Assembly: GCA_963833955.1 (NCBI GenBank)
Contig: CAWHZY010000001.1
Location: 82,408 to 146,407 of the forward strand
Direction of reading: 5' to 3'
Length of the DNA stretch: 64,000 nt
Origin: Roseiarcus sp963833955
GTDB taxonomy: Bacteria; Pseudomonadota; Alphaproteobacteria; Rhizobiales; Beijerinckiaceae
Below the pieces are notes generated by a model. That model did not search any database. It saw only the letters and a program-made list of their open reading frames with translations, and was not told the origin of the DNA. Positions 55,024 through 62,541 of this stretch are shown piece by piece. Position 1 is the first letter of the stretch. The number at the start of each line of letters is the position of its first letter. Position numbers and translations under genes: made by a program.

Positions 55024-55277
55024 ACGCGCGTGCCGCGAAGGCTGACGCCCTCCGACTTCAGCTCGCCATCACCTCGTTCACCTGCATGCTTTGGGGCGAA
55101 CCCGTTGCGCCCGCACAGGCGCTGAAAGCCGGGCGGCGAACGTGTTCGCGGAGCACGAGAATGGGCGCACGGAGCGCAAGCGGCAAGTCTCGAGCGCTCG
55201 CGCCCCGCGGCAATTTTTCAGTGTTCAAGCGCTCAGCCGCGAACCGGCTGAGCTGATCTTTCCATCAGCGAGGGCTG

Positions 55278-55493
55278 TCAGCGCAGCTTGTAGCAGTGCC
55301 CGCCGCCCCTGTGCTTGACGCGCGCGCGACACGCCTCCAACGTTGAAAACGAGCAGTCAGGATGTCCCGTGACTGTCGATCCTCTCAGCTGCGCACAGAA
55401 TTTGGCGGCGCTGGCGGGGCCCAGGGGATAAAGAACGAAGCCCGTCGACAGCAGCATCATCGCGGCCGTAAGCGTCAACTTTGAACGCGCCAT
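55278..55493 (-). CDS. Small secreted cysteine-containing protein (DUF3551-like)
   Basis: A 71-residue precursor: signal peptide (KLTLTAAMMLLSTGFVLYPLGPASA) and a 40-residue mature peptide with four Cys (FCAQL, PDCSFSTLEACRA, HCYKL), matching the small DUF3551 family frequent in Rhizobiales (CGFST-x-CxA pattern). Two disulfides are likely. No function is known. Excellent AGGGAGG ribosome-binding site. Confidence 0.78.
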   Translation of the reverse strand: MARSKLTLTAAMMLLSTGFVLYPLGPASAAKFCAQLRGSTVTGHPDCSFSTLEACRARVKHRGGGHCYKLR

Positions 55494-55699
55494 GTCAAGC
55501 CTCCCTTGTTAATTTTCAGTCGTTCCTTGTGGCAGACCTCGCGAACGCGAAGCCTGTTCGGCGAGCTTATCGCGGATCGAATGAACCTGCGCTGAATGTC
55601 TCCGATCCCCGCCTCCTTGCCTGGCAACCCTCGGCAGGCGGCGGCGAGGCGAGCCGGCCCACCAAGTCCGCTTCGAGCCTCCCAGCGGGGAGAGCGCGG

Positions 55700-57026
55700 C
55701 TATTGCTTCGCGCAGAGGATCACCGCCTTCGCTCCGCCGTCGCAGCTCGCGCCCGTCGTCCCATCGATGCGCATTGCGGCGCCGCCCGCGCAATAAGCGC
55801 TGGCCATGATCTCGCCCGCCCCGCACGAGGCCTGAGCGGAATCGCTGACCACCCTGAAACTGGCGCCAGCTCCAGGCTGGCCTTGCGGTCCGGCCGGTCC
55901 TGCGGGCCCTTGAGGACCAGGGGGCCCCATCTGCCCCTGCGCTCCAGCCAGTCCGGGGGCGCCGGGCGGCCCGGATGGGCCTATGCGCCCTGTCGGCCCT
56001 TGAGGGCCGATCGCGCCGCGCTTCGCCCTTAGGCCCGGGCGGCCCAATCGCGCCAGCCTCCCCCGTGGCTCCCGCAACGCCGGCTTCGCCCTTGGGCCCG
56101 GGCGGCCCAATCGCGCCAGCCTCCCCCTTCGCTCCCGCAACGCCGGCTTCGCCCTTGGGCCCGGGCGGCCCAATCGCGCCAGCCTCCCCCTTCGCTCCCG
56201 CAACGCCGGCCTCGCCCTTGGGCCCGGGCGGCCCAATCGCGCCAGCCTCCCCCTTCGCTCCCGCAACGCCGGCTTCGCCCTTGGGCCCGGGCGGCCCAAT
56301 CGCGCCAGCCTCCCCCTTCGCTCCCGCAACGCCGGCTTCGCCCTTGGGCCCCGCCTCTCCAGCTTCGCCTTTCGGCCCAGCGGGACCCACGGGGCCTCTG
56401 GCTCCAGCCGGTCCGGCGACGCCGCCTTCGCCCTTGGGTCCTGCCGCGCCAACGTCGCCTTTCGGACCAGCGGACCCCGCCGGCCCGACCGCGCCAACTT
56501 CACCCTTTGGCCCGGCAGCGCCGACATCACCCTTTGGCCCAGGCGGTCCGGCGGGTCCCCTCGCGCCGACCGCGCCAGCGCTTCCGACTTCGCCTTTTGG
56601 CCCGATGGGTCCTGCCGCTCCCGCCGGCCCAATCTGGCCGGAATCGCCTTTCGGCCCTTGAGGTCCGGCCGGCCCCTCGGGGCCGGGCTCGCCCCTGGCT
56701 CCCTGCAGCCCGGGCGGTCCGGCGCCTCCGAGATCGCCTTTCGGCCCTGGCGGCCCGTCAGGGCCTGGCGGCCCCGGCGGTCCTGGCAGACCGGCCGGGC
56801 CGGTTTCGCCTTTCGGTCCCGGCGGCCCGTCAGCGCCCGTATCGCCCTTCGGACCCTGGGGTCCGATGGCGCCGACCGCGCCCGGCTCGCCCTTCGGCCC
56901 GGCGGGGCCGGCGGGACCCTGCTCTCCCTGTTGCCCCGGTTGGCCTTGTTCGCCCCTGTCGCCTTTCGAGCACCCCGAAACAGCGAGCAGCGCCGCAATG
57001 GCGACGCCGGCGACAGTCAAGCGCAT
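55700..57026 (-). pseudogene. Collagen-like (Gly-X-Y) lipoprotein, frameshifted once
   Basis: A predicted lipoprotein (lipobox VSGC, Cys19) followed by about 120 uninterrupted Gly-X-Y triplets (GPAGPAGPKGEPG, GPPGPPGPDGPPG) and a ~50-residue globular tail with three Cys (QASCGAGEIMASAYCAGGAAM, GASCDGG). The frame breaks at about 56020: removing one base joins GEA to GAIGPQGP, keeping the triplet register, and length is a multiple of three plus one. Bacterial collagen-like proteins form trimeric rods on the surface. GAGGGGGAG precedes the ATG. Whether the break is real (repeat slippage) or a sequencing error is open. Confidence 0.8.
56032..56346. repeat. Five tandem 63-bp repeats in the collagen-like gene
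   Basis: GGCCCGGGCGGCCCAAT recurs at 56032, 56095, 56158, 56221 and 56284, exact 63-bp spacing, encoding GPPGPKGEAGVAGAKGEAGAI units. The units are nearly identical, so copy number is likely to vary. Confidence 0.9.
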
Positions 57027-57273
57027 TAGTTTCTCCCCCTCATGAGGCGCGTTCCATCCGTCTCGGACACGATGTTGACGCCGGATTATGATCGGCATGT
57101 GTAGACGAGGCGCCCCGCGTTGCGCCAGAGCGCGAGCCTACCCTACCCGATTTGAAGAGCACAGACCCTCGTCCCTCTCCCGGTAGGCGCCTGTTGATCG
57201 CGAATGATGACCGCGCCATCCGCTCGCCTCAATTATGCGGCGGATCGCGACCCTCAAGATTGGAGGCGAGACC

Positions 57274-58155
57274 ATGCACCGACGTTCATTCCTTGCCGCC
57301 CTCGCGGCGTCGGCCGCGTGCGTCAGCGCGCGAGCCGCCGCCTCCTCAGCCGAGGAGCGCCTCGCCCTCGCCAACAAGCGACTCGCCGAGATCGAGGCGC
57401 GCGCGGGCGGCAGGCTCGGCGTCTTCGTGCGCGACACGGGCGCCGCCGCGACGATCGAGCACCGGGCCGATGAACGGTTCCCGATGTGCAGCACGTTCAA
57501 GCTTCTGACCGCGGCCGCGGTGCTGAAACGCGTGGATCAGGGGGCCGAGCGTCTCGACCGAACAATCGCGTATGGCCCGAGCGACTTGCTCGAGTATGCC
57601 CCGGTCGCCAAGGCGCATGTCGCGGAAGGCGGCATGAGCGTCGCGGACCTCTGCGCCGCGGCGATCGACTGGAGCGACAACACCGCGGCAAATTTGGTTC
57701 TGCAGACGATCGGCGGACCCCCGGGGTTTACGGCCTTCGCGCGTTCGCTCGGCGATAACGTGACGCGGCTCGACAGGAACGAGCCCACTCTCAACGAGGC
57801 GACCCCCGGCGACCCCCGCGACACCACAAGTCCGCGCGCCATGGCCGCCAGCATGCAAAAAGTGTTGGTGGGCGATACGCTGTCGGACGGCTCTCGCAGC
57901 CAGTTGCAAGCCTGGCTGATCGGCGACAAGGTCGGCGACAAGCGTTTGCGCGCCGGCCTGCCGCATTCATGGCGGATCGGCGACAAGACCGGCAGCGGCG
58001 ACCACGGATCGACGAATGCGGTCGCGATTATATGGCCGCCCGGACGCGCGCCCTTGATCGCCACGGTTTATTATACCGAGTCATCCGCTTCCGTGGACGC
58101 GCGCAACGCCGTTCACAAGGCGGTCGGCGGCCTGATCGCGGAGACCTTCTCGTAA
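57274..58155 (+). CDS. Class A beta-lactamase (Tat-type signal)
   Basis: A 293-residue periplasmic serine beta-lactamase. The twin-arginine leader MHRRSFLAALAASAACVSARA suggests Tat export. Catalytic motifs: S73-T-F-K76 (MCSTFK), S134-D-N136 (WSDN), E170 with N174 (EPTLNE, the omega-loop general base) and K238-T-G240 (DKTGSG). A Cys precedes the active Ser, but the partner Cys of KPC/SME-type carbapenemases is absent, so no spectrum is inferred. GGAGGCGAG upstream of ATG. No LysR-type regulator adjacent; probably intrinsic. Confidence 0.94.
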   Translation: MHRRSFLAALAASAACVSARAAASSAEERLALANKRLAEIEARAGGRLGVFVRDTGAAATIEHRADERFPMCSTFKLLTAAAVLKRVDQGAERLDRTIAYGPSDLLEYAPVAKAHVAEGGMSVADLCAAAIDWSDNTAANLVLQTIGGPPGFTAFARSLGDNVTRLDRNEPTLNEATPGDPRDTTSPRAMAASMQKVLVGDTLSDGSRSQLQAWLIGDKVGDKRLRAGLPHSWRIGDKTGSGDHGSTNAVAIIWPPGRAPLIATVYYTESSASVDARNAVHKAVGGLIAETFS

Positions 58156-58182
58156 AAAAAGGGCCGGCGCGAAGCTGGCCCC
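58154..58182 (-). terminator. Intrinsic terminator of the second sugar ABC operon
   Basis: On the minus strand GGGCC/GGCCC with an 11-base loop is followed by seven T. It lies past the binding-protein gene, beyond repeat copy 3, and next to the convergent beta-lactamase stop. Confidence 0.75.
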
Positions 58183-58191
58183 TGTCGGCTT

Positions 58192-58307
58192 ATGCCAATT
58201 CTATATGAGCGCGACTCATCGCGCTCAAACCCGCGCAACGGCTTGGGGCACGCATTCGCGCTTCGGCCATAAGGCGATGATCGGTTCCGATCATCCAGTC
58301 TTGGTAT
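58192..58307 (+). repeat. 115-bp dispersed repeat, copy 3 of 3
   Basis: Begins ATGCCAATTCTATATGAGCGCG and ends TTGGTAT; differs from copy 1 by a few substitutions, mainly in the middle (GGCTTGGGGCAC). Both hairpins are kept. It lies 15 bases past the stop of the binding-protein gene and between convergent genes. Confidence 0.9.
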
Positions 58308-58322
58308 GACCTCTTCCGAAGC

Positions 58323-59339
58323 TTAGCTGCCGCCGCCAACGCAGGTGTCGGCGGTCTTCGGCGTGCAGACGTCGAGGCCGGTGTAGGTCGGATCCGCCGG
58401 CGCCGGCTTGCCGTCCTTGATGTCCTTGAGGAAGTACATCGCCTTGTACCCCATCTCGAACGGGCGCTGGCCAACCTGGCCGGAGGAGAGGCCCTTCTTC
58501 AACAGTTCGATTTGAACCGGCAGCGTGTCGGCGACGACGAGCGCCAACTGGCCGGAGGCGATCTTGTCCTTGTACTTCGCGGCGGTCTTCGCATAGGCGT
58601 CCGGCAGGAACTGCGGGAAGCCGCCGGTCGGCGTGAAGGCGTCAAGGTCGGGATACTTGTTGAGGATGTCCTCCAGCTGCTGATTGGCGACCGTAAAGTC
58701 GTCATTCGTGTAAAGCGGGCAGCCTTCGGCTTCCTTCCAGCCATTCTGTCCGGTCAGGCGAACGCCGGGTGATTCAGCGCTCTTCTTACCCGCAAGGGTG
58801 TCGCGAATCCCCTGCATGCGCTCGTTATGGTTAGACGCCGCGGCGCCGCCGGACTGAATGCAGATCGTGCCGCCCTTGGGCTTGATGCCCATGACGAGCT
58901 TCGCGATGTTGACGCCGATGTCATAATTGTGGGTGCCGACATAGGCGGCGCGGAGACCCTTGTCCTGCGGCAACAGGTCCGAATCCCAAGTCAGGACGGG
59001 GATCTTGTTGGCGGCGGCGTCCTTGAGCGCATTGGCGATCGCCGGCGCGTTGGCGGCCGAGACCGCAATGCCGTCGACCTTCTTGGTGATGAGGTCGGCT
59101 ACGATCTGCGCTTGCTCGTCGCCGCCGCCATGTTCGCCGGGCCCGATGTAAAGGCACTTGACGGCGCCGGCGAGTTCCTTCTCCGCTTTCTTGCAACCAG
59201 CGAGCGCCTGGTCGAAGAAGGGGTTGTTGGTGTTCTTCGGCACGAGCGCGAAGGTGTAGGGGTTGGCGGCTTGCGCCGAAGCCGAGACCGCCAGCAACAC
59301 TCCGGCGGCGACCGCGCCGGTCAACATTAGTTTCAACAT
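58323..59339 (-). CDS. Sugar ABC transporter solute-binding protein (ribose/fructose type)
   Basis: A 338-residue periplasmic binding protein of the RbsB/FrcB group. Signal peptide MLKLMLTGAVAAGVLLAVSASAQA, then FALVPKNTNNPFFDQALAGCKKAEKEL, IVADLITKKVDGIAVSAANAPAIANAL, PVLTWDSDL and CPLYTNDDFTVANQQLEDIL. A C-terminal Cys pair (DVCTPKTADTC) is notable. It is the last gene of an ATPase, permease, binding-protein operon. Ligand unknown; fructose-type sugars are plausible by FrcB similarity. GGAGG upstream. Confidence 0.9.
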   Translation of the reverse strand: MLKLMLTGAVAAGVLLAVSASAQAANPYTFALVPKNTNNPFFDQALAGCKKAEKELAGAVKCLYIGPGEHGGGDEQAQIVADLITKKVDGIAVSAANAPAIANALKDAAANKIPVLTWDSDLLPQDKGLRAAYVGTHNYDIGVNIAKLVMGIKPKGGTICIQSGGAAASNHNERMQGIRDTLAGKKSAESPGVRLTGQNGWKEAEGCPLYTNDDFTVANQQLEDILNKYPDLDAFTPTGGFPQFLPDAYAKTAAKYKDKIASGQLALVVADTLPVQIELLKKGLSSGQVGQRPFEMGYKAMYFLKDIKDGKPAPADPTYTGLDVCTPKTADTCVGGGS

Positions 59340-59400
59340 TTCTTTTCCTCCCAGTTGGACATGGCCCTTATCGGCCGGTTATACGCGCCCCTCATGGGGT

Positions 59401-60432
59401 CTACTCGCGTTTCGCTCCCCGAAGTTTCCCGAGGTAAACTGCGCCGATCAAGAACAGGCCAACGAACGTGCCCTGCCAATTCGAATCGACGCCCGCCATC
59501 AGCAGTGAATTGCGGATTGTAAAGATCAGCGCCGCGCCGATGAACGCGCCATAGGCGCTGGCCTCGCCGCCCATCAAGTTTGCGCCGCCGATCACTGCGG
59601 CCGAGATGGCGAGGAGTTCGTAGGTGACGCCGAGGGCGTTGATCGCCGAGCCCGCCCAGCCAACGGAGAGAATGGCGGCGAAAGCCGCCGTCAAACCGGA
59701 GAAGACATAGACCTGCACCTTGATGCGGTTGACGGGAACGCCGGTCAATAGAGCGGCCTGTTCGTTTCCTCCGATCGCGAGCACGTGGCGGCCCCAGCTC
59801 GTCATCTTGTAGACCACGGCCAGAAGAAACGTGAACACGATGAGGAACAGGAGCGGCGAGCTCAGTTCGAACTTCGACGTGATGTGCCAAGCGCCGCTGC
59901 CCAGCGCCTTGAAGGGTGGCCCGCCAGGGCCGAACTTGTAGATCATGCGGTTTCCCGACAGCACCACCGCGACCGACCGCGCGATCGCCAGCATTCCGAG
60001 CGTTGTCACGAAGGGGGAAAGGCCAAGATAGGCGATGATGATTCCGTTGATGAGCCCGACGACGCCTCCCGCGAACAAGCCGACAACCACCGCCGTCCAG
60101 GCCGGATAGCCGGCCTCGAGAACGAGGCCGCACGCGACGGCGGTCAGACCCATGATCGAGCCGACCGAGAGGTCGATGCCGCCCGTCGCGATCACCGCCG
60201 TCATGCCGAGCGCCATGATGCCGATGAAGGAGAAATTGCGCGTGGTGTTGTAGAAATTGTCGGTGGTCGCGAACGAGGCGGGCTGCAGCCAGCTCATCAC
60301 GATGCATATGATGATGAGCGCGACCGTCACCCAGAACGCTTGTGAACCCGTGAAGCGTTGCCAGAAATTGTGTTGCTGGATGTCCAGCACCGATTCGATC
60401 GAGACATGGGCTTGCGGGGCGTCGCTTGCCAT
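59401..60432 (-). CDS. Sugar ABC transporter permease (RbsC/FrcC-like)
   Basis: A 343-residue inner-membrane permease of the ribose/fructose family with about ten helices (FWVTVALIIICIVMSWL, GIMALGMTAVIATGGIDLSVGSIMGL, AGGVVGLINGIIIAYLGLSPFVTTLGMLAIA, GVPVNRIKVQVYVFSGL, ISAAVIGGANLMGGEASAYGAFIGAAL). GGIDLSVGS is the conserved family segment. It lies between the ATPase and binding-protein genes with short spacers. Confidence 0.93.
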   Translation of the reverse strand: MASDAPQAHVSIESVLDIQQHNFWQRFTGSQAFWVTVALIIICIVMSWLQPASFATTDNFYNTTRNFSFIGIMALGMTAVIATGGIDLSVGSIMGLTAVACGLVLEAGYPAWTAVVVGLFAGGVVGLINGIIIAYLGLSPFVTTLGMLAIARSVAVVLSGNRMIYKFGPGGPPFKALGSGAWHITSKFELSSPLLFLIVFTFLLAVVYKMTSWGRHVLAIGGNEQAALLTGVPVNRIKVQVYVFSGLTAAFAAILSVGWAGSAINALGVTYELLAISAAVIGGANLMGGEASAYGAFIGAALIFTIRNSLLMAGVDSNWQGTFVGLFLIGAVYLGKLRGAKRE

Positions 60433-60444
60433 TGAACGGGCTCC

Positions 60445-61185
60445 TCAGGCCGTGTGGATGGCGCCGGTAATCAGGCCGGTCACTTCTTCCGGGCTCGTCG
60501 CCGCGATCGCCTTGTCGGCAACCTTGTTGCCGCGCCGCATCACCATGACCCGGTCGCAGACCGCGAACACGTCCGGCATGCGATGGCTGATCAGGATGAT
60601 CGCCATGCCGGCGTCCTTCAGCCGCCGTATCAGGTCCAGCACCTCAGCCACCTGTCTCACCGAGATCGCGGCGGTCGGTTCGTCCATCAAGACGAGCCGC
60701 GCCCTCGACAGCCGCGTGCGCGCTATGGCGACCGCCTGACGCTGCCCGCCCGACATCTGGCGCACGAGATCGCGCGGCCTGGTCTCGGACTTGAGCTCGC
60801 CGAACAATTCGCCGGCGCGCTTGGCCATCGCCTTGTGGTCGAGCCAGCGAAACGGACCCGCGCCGCGCTTGATTTCCCGTCCGAGAAAAACATTGGCCGC
60901 GGCCGACAGATTGTTGCAGAGCGCAAGGTCCTGGTAGACGACCTCGATCCCCTTTTCGCGCGCTTCGACGGGCTTGTGAAAATGCACGGCCTCGCCGTTG
61001 AGACGGATCTCGCCGTGGGTCGGGGGAAAATTGCCGGCGATGACCTTGACCAGTGTCGACTTGCCGGCGCCATTGTCGCCCATTAGGCCCAGCACCTCGC
61101 CGGCCTCGAGCGCCATATCGACTTCGTTCAGCGCATGGATCGCGCCGAAATGCTTCGACACCGCGTTCAATTCAAGGATCGACAA
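60445..61185 (-). CDS. Sugar ABC transporter ATP-binding protein (half-size, FrcA-like)
   Basis: A 246-residue single-domain ABC ATPase: Walker A GDNGAGKSTLVK, Q-loop EVVYQDLAL, signature MSGGQRQAVAIAR, Walker B LVLMDEPTAAI, H-loop ILISHRMPDVF. Half-size rather than the tandem RbsA type, as in FrcA. It is the first gene of the ATPase, permease, binding-protein operon; no regulator is adjacent. Confidence 0.93.
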   Translation of the reverse strand: MSILELNAVSKHFGAIHALNEVDMALEAGEVLGLMGDNGAGKSTLVKVIAGNFPPTHGEIRLNGEAVHFHKPVEAREKGIEVVYQDLALCNNLSAAANVFLGREIKRGAGPFRWLDHKAMAKRAGELFGELKSETRPRDLVRQMSGGQRQAVAIARTRLSRARLVLMDEPTAAISVRQVAEVLDLIRRLKDAGMAIILISHRMPDVFAVCDRVMVMRRGNKVADKAIAATSPEEVTGLITGAIHTA

Positions 61186-61326
61186 CCCTTGCTTCCTCCG
61201 CGCGCTCCGACTTTTCTTCGTCGCGCACGCGACGCTCGTCGGTTAATCGTCCTGACATCTTAGCTATTATTGAGTTTGTCGCGGCGTGCAAGCAAAAAGG
61301 CGCGTGGCCGAACGCCGCCTCCGCAG

Positions 61327-62058
61327 TCAGCCTTGCGGGCTTGGCGCGGGCGCTTCTTCGACGCGGTGGCGCAGCCAGACCATGCCGCCTTCCAGAGTCT
61401 CGCAGCCAATCAGTCGGAGCGACTGTCCGGCGCCGGGGCGTTCGCCGTTTGCGCCGTGATAGTCGAGGATGGTCTCCCTTCCGGCCAGTCCATCGACCGC
61501 CGGGAAAATCAGAGTGCTGAACTCATCAATCAGGCGATGGTTGAAAAACGCGCCGTTGATCCTGCCGCCGCCCTCGAGAAGGAGCGTCTTGACGCCGAAA
61601 ACATCGGCGAGCTGCGCCATCGCGTCCGGGAGGTCCTCGCCTCTCGGACCGGCGAAAATATAGGACGCGCCATCCTCACGCAGTTCAGCCAGATAAGCGT
61701 CCGAGACTTGCTCGCCGAGCACGGCGACGACGTGATCGCCCCCGACATTGTCCTGGCCATAGTGGACGCGGCCGGAGGGATCGATGGCGACGGCAAGGTT
61801 CCGGCCGTTCCGGCGGCCCAGGTGAGGCTTGCGCGCCATCGGCGAGCTGACAGCGACGGATCGTTCGCGCCCCTTGGCCATTTCCGCCATGGTTCTGCGG
61901 CCGACGATCCAGCCCTCGGCCTCGAAGCGGTCGTGAATGGCTTCATAGTGTCGGCGCAGCACGTGGTTGGACACGCCGGCGGCAGGCCGGGTGAAGCGGC
62001 TCGGATGAAGACCGCCGTCGAGCGAGGTTCCCATGTGGCAGATGATGGTGGGGCGCAT
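61327..62058 (-). CDS. RibD C-terminal-like / dihydrofolate reductase-fold reductase
   Basis: A 243-residue protein of the RibD_C/DHFR superfamily: IICHMGTSLDGGLHPSRF at the N-terminus, GWIVGRRTMAEMAKGR, and the NADPH-binding LLLEGGGRINGAFFNHRLIDEF are typical. The full-length RibD deaminase domain is absent, so it is a stand-alone reductase; the substrate (pteridine or other) is not established. Start at ATG 62058. Confidence 0.83.
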   Translation of the reverse strand: MRPTIICHMGTSLDGGLHPSRFTRPAAGVSNHVLRRHYEAIHDRFEAEGWIVGRRTMAEMAKGRERSVAVSSPMARKPHLGRRNGRNLAVAIDPSGRVHYGQDNVGGDHVVAVLGEQVSDAYLAELREDGASYIFAGPRGEDLPDAMAQLADVFGVKTLLLEGGGRINGAFFNHRLIDEFSTLIFPAVDGLAGRETILDYHGANGERPGAGQSLRLIGCETLEGGMVWLRHRVEEAPAPSPQG

Positions 62059-62094
62059 CGGGCAGTGACCCTGCGATTACTCAGCCGTGATCAA

Positions 62095-62427
62095 CTAGAG
62101 GGCACACTCCCGGCGGTCGCTCGCCTTGATCTCCGCGTAGATCGCGTCAGGAGCGATATCGAGGCCGTCGGGCCAGCACACGGCGCCGAGTGCGACGAAA
62201 ACGCGGTTAAAGGCCTCGGAATCAGCCAAGGCCGCAAAGACACCCGCGTTCGGGGAGGCAACAAGCCTCGACATGTCTACGACCCCTTCGAGGCCGTCAA
62301 GGAAGCGGACGCGCAGTCGATGGCCCGGCAATGCTTCGACGCTCACCGCGCGCCAAGGCATCGCAGGCCGAACGGCAGGGGCTGCGGCAGCGGCTGAATT
62401 GTCTTCGGCGACTGGTTGCGGTTGCAT
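62095..62427 (-). CDS. DUF2442 domain protein
   Basis: A 110-residue protein. The core PWRAVSVEALPGHRLRVRFLDGLEGVVDMSRL and VCWPDGLDIAPDAIYAEI match DUF2442, a family often paired with DUF4160 in toxin-antitoxin-like modules; no DUF4160 gene is adjacent. The ATG at 62427 is used, ten bases after GGAGG; a TTG at 62436 is too close to that site. Confidence 0.75.
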   Translation of the reverse strand: MQPQPVAEDNSAAAAAPAVRPAMPWRAVSVEALPGHRLRVRFLDGLEGVVDMSRLVASPNAGVFAALADSEAFNRVFVALGAVCWPDGLDIAPDAIYAEIKASDRRECAL

Positions 62428-62541
62428 AGATCCCAATCCTCCATGAGGTCGGCACGGTGCAAGTACGAGACGAATCTGCTAACTCGGCCGCTCCGAACGT
62501 CATGCAGTCACGACGATATCGCGATGCAAGACCGATGATAG

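Noticed and set aside
56032..56346. Evenly spaced repeats that could suggest a CRISPR array
   Set aside because: Repeats are directly abutting 63-bp coding units in phase with Gly-X-Y triplets; there are no unique spacers and no cas genes.
57490..57515. KPC/SME-type carbapenemase call for the beta-lactamase
   Set aside because: The Cys before the active Ser is present, but the second Cys after KTG needed for the disulfide is missing; the motif alone does not define spectrum.
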